Assembly: GCA_035771175.1 (NCBI GenBank)
Contig: CM069603.1
Location: forward strand, 17,274,286-17,338,285
Direction of reading: 5' to 3'
Source: Paratinospora sagittata
Lineage: Eukaryota; Streptophyta; Magnoliopsida; Ranunculales; Menispermaceae
DNA length: 64,000 nt
A program made the translations under genes and the position numbers. Below are positions 11,671 through 22,686 of the stretch, piece by piece; the first letter of the stretch is position 1, and each line of letters starts with the position of its first letter. Under the pieces are notes generated by a model that was not told the DNA's origin, searched no databases, and saw only the letters and a list, made by a program, of their open reading frames with translations.

Positions 11671-12963
11671 ATGCAAACCAGGAAGAGAGGAAGGCCACGT
11701 ACTGTCCGTCCAACATATGAGGCACCTCCTGAGACTCAGAACCAGGAATCGTCGCCTCAAAAGACAGCACAGGCCACACCCGACACTGCCACTACGCCTA
11801 GGCAGGCAGTGCCACCCCAAACCACACCCTTTGCCATACCTTCGAGTATGGAAGTATTCTTCGCCGGATTTATCGAGGCGATTAAAGTAACTGTTCAGAC
11901 GGTCGTTCGTGAGACCGCGGCCAATCAGGTTGTCACTGTTCAGGCACCTGTGAGATCTGGGTCGGAGACTCAAACCGACCAGATTACGAAATACAAGAGG
12001 CTACAACCTCTTACTTTTGCTGGCACCATTGATTCTGAAGAGGTGCAGAAATGGCTGGATGAGTCAAAAACGGCTCTCAATGCAATGAGAGTCGATGAGC
12101 CTCGAAAGATTCCACTTGCGACCTACCAACTTATTGGTGGAGGAAATACATGGTGGATAACAGTAAAGGAGGGCCCAAGAGTCAACACTACAGACATGAC
12201 TTGGCAACAGTTCGAGTCATTTTTTATTGATAAGCACTTCCCCGGCGCAGTGAAGAGGCAGAAGCGCCAAGAGTTCGCCAAATTATACCAAGGCGGCATG
12301 ACAGTCAGGGAGTACACTGGCAAGTTTAAAGAATTATCGGTCTACTCTCTTTCCACCATCTCAACGGAGCAAGATAAAACCGAGAAATTCTACAATGGCC
12401 TTCGTCCTGACATTCGACAAGCCTTTTCGATCTTGGATCTCAAGATTTATAGGGAGGTTGTTGACAAGGCCATGAGTTTTGAGCAGGAGAAGATTCTGCA
12501 GGAGCGGAGACTGAATAGGGGAAAACGGCCTACAACGTTTTCCCAACAGGGCAAGAAGAAGAAGCCCAACTATAATCAAAACCAAACCCTGCCAGCCCCT
12601 ATTAAGAAGAATGAGGCCACGACACCTGTGGCTGAACCACCTAACCCTGGCCATCAAGGTTTTTGCAATCATGGCCGCGGAGGCTGTAATGGCAGGGGTG
12701 GCCGTCAAAAAGGCAATGGCAGAGGTGGTGGTCAGCACCACAATTAGCATGCCCAACAGAACCATCAGCAGAGGCCGGGGTGTTACTACTGCGGCCAACA
12801 GGGCCATGTAAGAAATACCTGTCTGCACCTTCAGCAACCTATTTCTATTGCTCCAGTCCAACAAGCACGACCTGCTGCTAATGCCCAACCCAGGCAGAAT
12901 CAGCAAAACCAGGGGAAACGGAACCAGGGCAGAGCATTTGCCATCGCTCAACAACCCTCCTAG
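11671..12963 (+). pseudogene. gag: Gag of family A
   Basis: Starts at ATG 11671 (MQTRKRGRPR). An N-terminal Pro/Thr/Gln-rich part is followed by a retrotransposon Gag domain (residues about 110-285; WLDESKTAL, W.QFESFFIDKHFPG, REYTGKFKELSVYS, FYNGLRPDIRQAF). A Gly/Arg-rich stretch and a CCHC zinc knuckle (CYYCGQQGHVRNTC, about 12781-12822) follow. It would form the particle and bind the RNA. A TAG at 12745-12747 cuts off the knuckle, which remains in frame behind it; a second TAG at 12961 ends this frame just before protease. An ordinary chromovirus Gag, broken once. Confidence 0.85.
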
Positions 12964-12965
12964 AC

Positions 12966-14891
12966 AACAATGTAGTCGAAGGTACATTTCCCTTGTTTAA
13001 TACATTGGTGCATGACTTGTTCGATTCGGGTGCTACGCATTCTTTTATATAGTCTGCATTGGTAAGACATTTAGGGTTGCATCCTGAACCCACAATAATC
13101 ACACTCCATGTCACATCACCTTTAGGATCTGGTATTGACGTGAAATTGCAGTGTTCTTGATGTGAACTTCGAATGTCAGAACAAATCATATATGCAGATC
13201 TTTTTGTGATGGACATTGAAGACTTCGACATCATCCTCGGCATGGACTGGCTCGCACCACTGAATGCAAAGATCGATTGTATGAAGAAGCAAGTTCAATT
13301 AACCTTGCCCACAGGGGAGTTTGTCAAGATTCAGGGAACAAGGAAATGGATACACAACTCGACTGTTGCATTTCTCAAGGTACTGCTTCTAGCTCTATCC
13401 CTTAGTGATGAAAATGAATCACCTACACTGTACCCTCTCGAAGTACACGATGTCCCGGTAATATCTGAATTCTGAATAGTTTTTCTAAATGACCTTCCTA
13501 GTCTACCTCCGGTTAAGGAATTCGATTTTGAAATCAATCTCATACCTGGGACCGGGCCTATCTCAATTCCACCATACAAAATGTCAAATGTTGAGCTAGT
13601 CGAATTAGACAAACAATTGAAGGAATTAGAGAGTAATGGCTTCATCAGAAAAAGTTCATCACCCTGGGGTGCACTAGTTCTGTTTGTTCGCAAAAAGGTT
13701 GGTTCATTACGACTTTGCATCGATTATCGCAAGCTGAATAACGTTACCATTAAGAACAGATACCCGTTGCCTAGGATTGATGACTTGTTCGACCAACTTA
13801 GAGATGCCAAATACTTCTCTAAGATTGATCTTCGATCCGGTTATCACCAACTCAGGATCCAAGAGTCGGACATTACCAAGACGGCATTCAGAACTCGGTA
13901 CGGTCACTACGAGTTCTTAGTCATGTCGTTCGGTCTAACAAATGCACCCGCTGCATTCATGGATTTGATAAACCGCATCTTCAGGTTATACTTAGACTGA
14001 TTTGTGGTGGTTTTTGTGGACGATATCTTGATATATTCCTCAACCGAAGAAGACCATAAGATACATCTGAAGATAGTCCTCCAAACCTTGAAAAGCCACC
14101 AGTTGTATGCAATGTTGAGTAAGTGCGAATTTTGGGCCAAGCGAGTTCAATTCCTAGGCCATGTCGTTTCAGGCAATGGCATTGAGGTCAATCCTTCTAA
14201 GGTTGAAGCGGTTTTAAACTGGAAGCAACCTACCACTGTTACTCAGATTAGGAGTTTTCTTGGTTTGACTGTCTATTACAGACGCTTCATCAAGGACTTC
14301 TCAAAGATTGTTGAACCTATGACCAAGATCACTCGGAAAAATGTGCGATTCATCTGGAATCCTGCCTGTGAATCATCATTTCAGGAATTGAAGAAGCGCC
14401 TCACGACGGCACCAGTACTCATCACTCCAAGAAATGCACTTGGATTTTTACTATACACCGACGCCTCTCTCCAAGGCTTAGGTGCCGTACTAATGCAAGA
14501 AGGCCAAGTTGTCGCATATGCCTCGAGGCAACTAAAGATTCACGAGGGCAACTACCCAACACATGACTTGAAACTTGCAGCTATCGTATTTTCACTGAAG
14601 TTATGGCGTCATTACCTATACGGTGAACGGTTTGAGGTCTTCTCGGATCACAAGAGTCTTAAGTACATCTACACTCAGAGAGACCTAAACCTCTGCCAAA
14701 GACGATGGTTGGAGTTCTTGAAAGATTATGACTTTCAACTCCAGTACCATCCCGGTAAGGCCAATGTTGTGGCTGATGCCCTGAGTAGAAAATCTTATGT
14801 TGCTTGCACTCTTAACTTCGAAATGGGGAAGTTGGCTACAGAGATGGAGAATTTTAACCTACAACTGATCGAGGAGGGAGCAAGATCATGA
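12966..14891 (+). pseudogene. pol: Protease, reverse transcriptase, RNase H of family A
   Basis: Reading frame differs from gag. The protease shows FDSGATHSFI, with the Asp-Ser-Gly active site near 13024, then TAG and TGA stops (13050 and 13158). The segment DFDIILGMDWL precedes the RT. RT motifs are [33 protein letters not shown] and the catalytic FVDD (from about 14013), with a TGA at 13998-14000 between them. RNase H shows [15 protein letters not shown] and ends with [19 protein letters not shown] closes the frame at 14889. These enzymes copy element RNA into DNA; this copy is inactive. Confidence 0.88.
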
Positions 14892-16362
14892 CTTTCTCAA
14901 TTGTCAGCCAACTCTGAGCTGGTTCGAAAGATTTCAGCAGCTCAAGCCAACGACCCGATGTTAATGGAGAAACGCGAACTTCTACTCAGAGGATAGGACC
15001 TTCCTCACTGGTCGGTCTCGGAAGACGGGGCCATTTCTTATAAAAAAAACGTCTCTGTTTACTGAACGATCCTGAGGTTCGGAAAGAAGTGCTCACTGAG
15101 ATGCACTGTTCGAGGTTTGCTATGCATCCTGGGGGTGACAAGATGTACAAGGATGTCAAGCGAAAATTCTAGTTTTCTGGAATGAAAAAGGCGATTGCAC
15201 ACTTTGTTGCCCAATATCTCGTTTGCCAGCAAGTTAAGGCAGAACAAAGACTTCCCTCTGGACTTCTCCAACCGTTACCTATTGGAGAATGGAAGTGGGA
15301 GAACATCGCAATGGATTTTGTTACGGCCTTGCCTCGAAATAATAAAGGCCAACATGTTATTTGGATTATCATTGACAGACTTACAAAGTCTGCACACTTT
15401 TTGCAAAAAAAGTTCATAAATAACCCCGCCAAACTTGTTGAACTATATGAAAGAGATATCGTATGCCTCCAAGCATACCACTCATGATCGTCTCTGATCG
15501 AGACCCTCGATTCACATCAAAGTTTTGGCAAAGCTTCCAGAGTAAAATGGGCTCTAAGATCACCATGAGCCCAGCCTTTCACCCTCAGACTGATGGACAG
15601 TCAGAACATCTTATCCAAATCATGGAAGACATGTTACGGTGTTGCATTTTGGACTTTCATGACGGATGGGCAAAATACTTACATTTAGCTGAGTTTGCAT
15701 ACAACAACAGCTACCAAACTAGTATCGGCATGGCACCGTACGAGGCTCTCTATGGTCGCCCTTGCAGATCTCTGGTATGCTGATTAGATATGGCAGATCG
15801 ACCGCAGTTGGGCCCTGAACTAGTTCAAGAGACTTCTGAGAATATTACACTAGTAAATGAACGACTTCGCGTTGCACAAAGTCGACAGAAGAGCTATGCT
15901 GACAAGCGGAGGCAGCCTCTAGAATATGATAAGGGGGACTTGGTTTTTCTAAAAGTTCAGCCCACAAGAGGTGTCAAACGCTTTAGGATCAAAGGAAAGC
16001 TCTCCCCACGGTATATCGGTCCATTTCCGATCATTAAACGTATTGGCAAACTTGCTTATCATCTGTCCCTTCCATTGTCCATGTCTAAGGTTCATGACGT
16101 TTTTCACGTATCCATGCTTCGAAAGTATCGTCCTGATCCTTCGCATATCATCCCTCTAGTCGAGGTTCGGGTTGAGGAAGGAAATAGGTATCAGGAGAGA
16201 GCGAGATATAGATTTTGGATAGAAAAACTCAAGAACTAAGGCGACGTAGCATACCACTTGTGAAGGTACTCTGGGATCACAACGGAGTAGAGGAAGCAAC
16301 ATGGGAACTAGAAGCAACAACTAAACAGAAATACCCTGAATTGTTTTCTAGTAATAACTGAT
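14892..16362 (+). pseudogene. Integrase with chromodomain-like tail, family A
   Basis: Coding is scattered over frames. Zinc-binding HPGGDKMYKDVK...CQQVKAEQ lies in 15120-15250, the first catalytic Asp region AMDFVTALPR at about 15310, then a frame change near 15470, IVSDRDPRFTSKFW and GQSEHLIQIMEDMLR (second Asp and Glu) to 15783. The C-terminal part with KGKLSPRYIGPF and [13 protein letters not shown] follows. After a stop at 16239 the next codons read LVKVLWDHNGVEEATWELE...KYPELF to TGA 16360-16362, which matches the Del/Tekay integrase-tail chromodomain that guides insertion to certain chromatin. At least five disruptions make it a pseudogene. Confidence 0.82.
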
Positions 16363-16451
16363 GATGTGATACATTGTACTATTTCACTTATTAATAAAAT
16401 GATGGAACTTTGTTTACAAATATCTTAATCCATTGTTTCACTTGAATAACT

Positions 16452-16969
16452 ATGCAGATGTCTGAAAATAATATCAACGGATATAGTGATGCACACCCGC
16501 AGTGGCCTCCTTGGCAACCTGTGGCGACGCCTCCAGGATCAGAGTCAAGTCACAACTACTTCTCATCATCAACTCCATCATCACACGGACAGCGATCCTT
16601 ATCGTCAGAGCGTGCATGGCTTTTTTGTAACAATTTTGCCCAAAACAATCCGTGCCCTCATCTTGGCAGGACCTTCTACCAAAATTCTCAGGCGGCCAGA
16701 TTCGAGCAACAGCACGAGAAAGCATCCCACCGCTCAACCTACCTCCCCTCAAACGATGTAACCAGCGCCATACACCACCATTTGTTAAGCAATGGTTAGA
16801 ATCTTCTGAGGACGAATCCGACTCCATTTGCTCTCCATGGTTTCATGATGTTGAGGATTCCACCGGCCACAGTGCCATTCAGGGACCATACAGGCACTAC
16901 CATGAACTAGCAAACGATGACGCTGGCAGTGAATCTCAAGCAGATAGCCATCACGACTACTTGAACTGA
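16452..16969 (+). pseudogene. Extra ORF between pol and 3' LTR, family A
   Basis: A frame opens at ATG 16452 (MQMSENNINGYSD) with Pro/Ser/His-rich sequence to 16799. A second frame from about 16652 runs to TGA 16969 and is acidic and Ser-rich (WLESSEDESDSICSP...DYLN). A single frameshift between them would explain both. No membrane span, zinc motif or known domain is visible, so it does not look like an envelope gene. The G element has a similar short acidic ORF just before its PPT (6858-7256). It might be an accessory protein of this lineage; that is inference from position in two elements. Confidence 0.45.
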
Positions 16970-16990
16970 TTTCGAGGGAGAAATCCTTTT

Positions 16991-17003
16991 AAGTGGGGTA
17001 GAG
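16991..17003 (+). other. Polypurine tract of family A
   Basis: AAGTGGGGTAGAG lies directly before the 3' LTR. It primes plus-strand DNA in reverse transcription. Confidence 0.8.
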
Positions 17004-18352
17004 TGTAATACCCTAGGTTTGCATAAAAAAAAAAAAAATTGGTGCCAAATTTTCTATATAAACAACCCTCCCCCTCCTCATTTCTCACACCAAAATCACT
17101 TCTCCTTATGATTTTCCTTTTCTCTTTCACCCATTTTGAGTTTTTGTCTTCTCTTTTGAGACTCTCTTTCTGAGACTCTCTGTGCGGTGCAACGCGGTTC
17201 TGCCTGGGGGAAGGCGCCAGTTCTGAAATGAGTTTTTATCTGAAGGTCAGGAACGAAACATAGGTTTGTGTGTCTTATAACTTTTATTAAAGTTTACATT
17301 CATTTATCATTATGTCTACTATTCATTTACACTGCATTATTGGGTATAACGTACATAATGTCATACTTATGCCTGTATAATTGGAATTCATGTATTACAC
17401 TGTTGTTATGCCGGATTAGTGGCCAATCTGGCTCAACCAAACTCAGTCTTGTCCTCAGTAACTTTAAATAGTGAACGGGAGGGAGCGTGCTGCTCTAGAC
17501 AATTGGTATTTAAGTAGACCTCGTGTCTCACCTCTCAACTGGAGACTGATCTGGTTGGTCTTATTTGAAAGCTATCAGCTTATACAAGTAATATTGAATG
17601 TCCTAACCTTGCACATAGTGATACCGATCCTGATAAGGATCACCAGACGTTGCCAAATCCTGTCTAAATGTTAAGTAAAGACCGGACCAGTTCATGCATT
17701 GGCATCATACATAGCACCACCTAGGGACGTATGTGGTTTATGATTCATAGAATAGTTAGAAGCAATGCTCGTTATTCATTATATTTCTCTGGAGAGGGAC
17801 GTACAATGAGAACCTGGCTACTCCTGGGGAGGGACATCTATACGTGAATCCAGAGCGTCGTTCCTGAGGAGGGGCGTACAATGAGAACCCGGCTACTCCT
17901 AGGGAGGGACATCTGTACATGAACTCAGGCGATGTGCAGTCATCAAACCAGTACGAGACGGTGTCATGCATACATACATATTGGATTGATTATGATGCTC
18001 TGATGTGTATTTAAGATATTTGATTATGAAGTTTGTTATATTAATTGTTATATTCATGAACTATTTTACCCACTGAGCGTGTAGCTCACCCCGTTGTTAT
18101 CCAATTTTTCATAGGAGATTAGGGTGGACTGGGTGCAGGTTTTTGGACCCACATTTTGTACCCTTTGTATTATTCATTGGGGATTTTTGGGAGAATGTTC
18201 CCTTAACTATTTCATGTACAAATATATTCTGAAATTAATGAAATCAGACTTGTACTTAATCATGTTTCCGTGCACTAAGTTATCGTATAATGCATTCACG
18301 CCCCGTCCATAAGTGTCCCGCCAGTTTAGGCACCTCCGGGTGGGGTGTGACA
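17004..18352 (+). mobile_element. 3' LTR of family A element
   Basis: 1349 bp from TGTAATACCC to GGGGTGTGACA. TATA box at 17055-17062, donor-like GTTTGT at 17264, acceptor-like TTTTTCATAG ending at 18114. It carries two direct copies of a roughly 65-bp AGGGACGTACAATGAGAAC-type segment near 17796 and 17870. Unlike the 5' LTR, its last bases are intact. Confidence 0.93.
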
Positions 18353-19185
18353 CCCAAAACTACTATGATTTCAATTTTATCTAGGTGATTGAAATGGGAT
18401 GAATAATGTGCTGGAATGTAAAGTAAACAAATTAAAACTAATCAGTGCAAATTAATTAAAATGGGAGAAAATCAATGAATAAAAGTCCTAGAGATTGATT
18501 CCACAATGTTTTGTCTTATGGATTGATTATTATACATATGTTATTGGATAATTTCTAGGTTTATTTGCAATTTCAAGTACTTAATGCTTTAAATTTGTTG
18601 GCCACTTGTTGAATGATGTTAGATTTGGTTTCTTAAGCTCGAGAGAGGTGTTATCGAATTTGAAATTGGAAATTGTAACCTAGGTTCGTAGTATTGAGTT
18701 GAGAGACCTACGAAAGCCTTTGAAATTGAAATCGCATAGAGTGGATTATAGACCTTAATGCATTCTTGACTTGTTGATTTGCGCTCAAGAAAAAGGATTA
18801 ATGTGTTAAGGATAGATATTTGAATTGCGCTCGAGAGAGGGGTTTGGATGGGTTAGAATCCATGGTTTATGAATTCCCGTAATTAATTCAATAACATACC
18901 CTTTTGAAAATCCATAAGATAGAACATAGTGGAATTAATCTCTAGGACTTTTATTCATTGATTTTCTCCCATTTTAATTCAATTTGCACTGATTAGTTTT
19001 AATTTGTTTACTTTACATTCCAGCACATTATTCATCCCATTTCGATCACCTAGATAAAATTGAAATCATAGTAGTTTTGGGTATTACTAATAGCAGAATT
19101 CACTTTCCCAGAGAACGATAAGTTGATTCACATCGAATCTATATTATAAATTGACTGTCATGCACTTGCGATAAGAAATATTCAC
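18353..19185 (+). repeat. Inverted-repeat element: rest of left arm, loop, right arm
   Basis: Left arm is 7458-7556 plus 18353-18524 (271 bp); right arm is 18909-19185 (277 bp), reverse complement with few mismatches; the loop 18525-18908 is non-coding. The whole is about 0.93 kb without the inserted element. Outer flanks TCCATTGG (7446-7453) and TCCATTAG (19191-19198) might be an imperfect 8-bp duplication, but then the terminal bases would not pair. No transposase gene, so it is a non-autonomous foldback or MITE-like element inside LTR G. Confidence 0.75.
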
Positions 19186-19840
19186 TATCATCCATTAGAT
19201 CCAAACCACCACTTTTTGGAAGCTTTTCTCCTCTGTAAAGCTCTGAGACTGCCTATAAAACACTGAGACTTCGCCTCTGAAAGTTGTGTCAAGACTTGCA
19301 TCTCAAGGTGGGGATGAAGGCATAGGTTTGCGTATTCGTTTACTTTATGATAAGCATAACATTACATCATCTATATACATGATACCATGCTACATTAATT
19401 CATGCATATTGCATACTAATGATGAGGGTGGTTGCTTGTCTTTGTGACAAACCATTGGAGCCCTCGTGATGCGGTTGTGCACCTTTGCTTGCGAGACCTG
19501 GAGCTGCATTGCGCTCGGTCCTATGATATCAAAGGATAACCATCACATGATGATACTAAGTATACGACCCGCGGTGCACTCCGTAGTTGTTATTTGATTT
19601 ATAAAGCACACGTATGTTGGTACATAGGATGTTGTTGCATTTCTTGATTGTATTGCTTGACGTGGACTGAAATACTTTATTTTATGTACTGTTGTATTTA
19701 TCTTTTGTAAATGTTGTGTTTACTTTGCTTATTTCACTGAGCTGTGAGCTCACCCCGTTGCTTCATCTTTTAGAGAACTAAGCTGGGTTAGGGTTGATCT
19801 GTACAAGGGGCGGTTACTAGTCTCGACTCATGTCGGGATA
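19186..19840 (+). mobile_element. LTR G, second segment
   Basis: Continues the LTR started at 7252. It contains the R-like segment with GGCATAGGTTTGCGT (19322-19336), matching ATAGGTTTGCGT of family A, and the acceptor-like module CACTGAGCTGTGAGCTCAC...CATCTTTTAG ending at 19773. It is cut at 19840 by solo LTR E1. Confidence 0.65.
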
Positions 19841-22380
19841 TGTAATACCCTGTACCCCAGGCTGACATCATCTTGGCACGTAGGATTCTGAAATATACGT
19901 ATTTATCAGTGTATGACTTGTAAAAACCCCACATATTTTGTTGGTTCAAAATTTCCTAGGCTTAGAAGCCAAATGAACCCGATTCGGTAACGTTCCAGTT
20001 GCCCATACCTTAGGAATTAAAAAGGCCAAATTCACTATGACCTTGAGATGCATCCCCCAGATAGCGACGCAAACCTCAAGATTGCTTTCGGAACGTATTT
20101 TACATAAAAAATTCATATAAGGTATGTCTTTCTTCGATTTCAGAATGGTCGAGATGGAACATCGAAAATTTTAAATATACATATATATGGAGAGGAAGAA
20201 ATTTCTGTCACCGATTACATCAATGGCTTGATCTCTTAGATCCGTTGTCCGATTAAGCTGAAATTTTGGCAGATTATTCTTCCATGATAGAGCTTCATTA
20301 TCCACGATGGAGATCTTAATTGGAGTTGTCTACTATGAGCTATAAGATTCCAAACACTGCTGCTCAGATTTACAAATAATCTTGCGCAGTTTTGATCAAA
20401 CGGTTGGATCTAGCATTCCCAACGTTAGATTGAGCTGAAATTTTAGCAAAAGGTTGGTAACTGACTCATAAGGTACGCTTGATTCACCTTCTTTCTACCT
20501 AAAATCTGTTTGGTTTATGCATATGAGCTCCATTTTGATCTATGGAATGCCATGAGCCAAGGTTTGCAAGTGTTCCAAACATGGGTTTTGCTTGCATGAG
20601 CTCTTTTGAGCTTGTTAATGGTAGAAATTACTTTCCTACACCTAGATCTACATCCATAGAGTGTTTTTCACACTCAAATCTCAAATTTGATGGGGTGGTG
20701 AAAGAACACTTGTATGAGTTAGACCTTGCATGTTAGATGTGGAAGAACACTCAAATCAACATCCATAGGTGTTGTTGGGAACCCATAAATGGTGAAACCC
20801 CCAATTTCTAACAAGAAATTGGTGTGGTTGTTTGAATTTGACCTAGAACTAGAATATGGACTTACGGTTTTCCAATCGATGTGCATGTCAACTATGTTGA
20901 TTCAATGGTTCATTTTAGATGAATGATGGTGTAATTTACTGATTTTGCATATTAGAAACCCTATGTGTAGTGTAAATTTGGCTAAGGCCATGATTTGGGA
21001 CTTTGCCCAAATTTGGGGCTTTTGGCCTAGACTAAGTCAATTAATTAAATTGACATGAGATTAGTCTAAATAACCCAATTTGTGATAGAATGCATTGTAT
21101 TAATGAAGGTTGGATCATGGTATCAACCTTAGGCATTCTCTTGGGTTGAAGGTGATCTAATTTGGGTATAAAGGCTTGATTGAGCTTTATGGTTAGCTCA
21201 TTAGTAAAGCCATATTAGAATCTAATGTTGGCTAGTAAATTGGGGCTTAATCATGGTTATTATCATGTAATTGGACTGATTTTGATGAATGAATGACCTA
21301 TGATTGTGCAGGGTTTGTTGTTGATCCAATTGTCCCCAATTGTGCCAATTGAAGGTTGAAGTGCTTAATTTGGTTGGATTTGAGATTGGCTAGTCTAGCC
21401 AATCAATAGTGAGTGTTTCTTTACATTTATTTTCTATATGTGGACTTGTAGTATAAAAATGATTTGAATGATTAACTAGTGTATTATGCATGTTTTTAAT
21501 GATTCATGAAAATAGATTTGAGCATAGTCTAGTTGGGTTAGCAATTGGGTAGATCTCCTAGTATGGAATTCTAGGGAATTCCATTAGGCTAGATGGTGAT
21601 CCCTAGTTGTGGACCTTGTAGAGGGTTTTATGGCTTGTGTAGATAGGATTGCCTAGGCATGATACTTTTCTTGGTGGGCTGATCCTATGGGCTACACAAC
21701 CCCAAGAATCCTAATAGAATACGAGTAGGGAAGTTCAATCAGGCGCTAGATGTTGCAAACTCAGGCCCTTATATTGCTTCTTACTCGGGAGGTGTCTAGG
21801 ATTGCATATGACATGTTTGGAAAATGAAATGCATTGTCTTGAATATTGACATGATACATTATGTTTAGCATTTATATGATCTTGTATATCACCATGTTAT
21901 TTTAATTTTTTTGATGAACTTTCGCCATGTTTTATCTAAATGCATGTATATTGCCACTTGTAGAAAACATTCACTGAGCTTGTTGTAGCTCATTCCTCAT
22001 TCTTATCATTTTAGGTTCTGATAGGAAGGGGAAAGGGAAGGCCTAGCTGCGTAGAGCTTCCCGAGTTTTGGTAATGTAGGTGTTTAGTACATTCTTGTAT
22101 TGTGGTATTATGTACTTAATAACACCTAATGTATATACTTAACACATAGATGAGATGTATTTATGGTTATGTATATTTTGGACTTTAAGGAATTTTATAT
22201 TTGGCATTTTGGAAGATGTATTATTAATGTTGTTTAATTATGTCTATGTTTTGATGGTAGATGTGGAATTATGTGTTTATTAGGTTGTTAGATGAGGCTG
22301 ACGGGACGCCAGTGTATCGAGGGAGGATATACCTGGGGGTTCCATGCTGGCCATGACGTCACTGGTCGAGGGTCGTGACA
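19841..22380 (+). mobile_element. Solo LTR E1
   Basis: 2540 bp from TGTAATACCC to GGTCGTGACA with a perfect TSD GGATA at 19836-19840 and 22381-22385. It is a diverged relative of 44560-47392; the shared block near 20190-20340 and 44763-44920 includes GAAGAAATTTCTGTCAC and TCTTAGATCCGT/TCCTAGATCCGT. It contains an acceptor-like module CACTGAGC...AGCTCATTCC...ATTTTAG ending at 22015. No coding; the ORFs in it are chance frames. Confidence 0.93.
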
Positions 22381-22385
22381 GGATA

Positions 22386-22686
22386 TATCTTTTTGTTTAT
22401 CAAGGGGTTTATATGTAGCTACCTTCTTTTGATGGCATTGGCCATTCCTTTCTGTGGGGGTTTGTCCCATTTTATTTTTTCACTTGGAGACCGCTTGTAA
22501 AACCCTATTATATTATTTTGATCGCCTTTTATATATCAATGAAGTTTTCTTATTTTCGATAAATTATGTGTCATGAAATGGGCCCAACGTTTCTATTTCT
22601 AACCCCTTATTGTCATACCCTGTTTGGCGGAAAGTGGATGTATTTGTCTAAGTGTTAGAAAATTCCGGATTCAACGGGGTGTAACA
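22386..22686 (+). mobile_element. LTR G, third segment
   Basis: Resumes after E1 and ends CGGGGTGTAACA, which pairs with its TGTAACACCC start and resembles the CGGGGTGTGACA end of family A. This closes the G element on its right side. Confidence 0.55.

Larger units (their letters stand above)
7557..18352 (+). mobile_element. Full-length family A chromovirus with extra ORFs
   Basis: A 10.8-kb Ty3/gypsy element: 5' LTR, perfect tRNA-iMet primer site, ORF1, gag, protease-RT-RNase H-integrase, chromodomain-like tail, extra 3' ORF, PPT and 3' LTR. The order RT before integrase makes it Ty3/gypsy, and the tail LVKVLW...VEEATWE is of the Del/Tekay chromodomain type. It sits in the left arm of an inverted-repeat element. 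The right flank reads CCCAAAACTAC and the uninterrupted target survives in the other arm. The expected TSD (CCCAA) is lost on the left, apparently by deletion between TAATACCC of the target and TAATACCC of the LTR start. All genes carry stops or frameshifts, so the copy is defective. Confidence 0.92.

Noticed and set aside
12361..12987. 208-codon minus-strand ORF
   Set aside because: Antisense shadow of the family A gag frame; composition (Leu/Arg/Ser-rich) is that of a complementary strand and there is no known motif.
16474..16827. 117-codon minus-strand ORF opposite the family A 3' ORF
   Set aside because: No motif; explained by the low stop density of the complementary strand.
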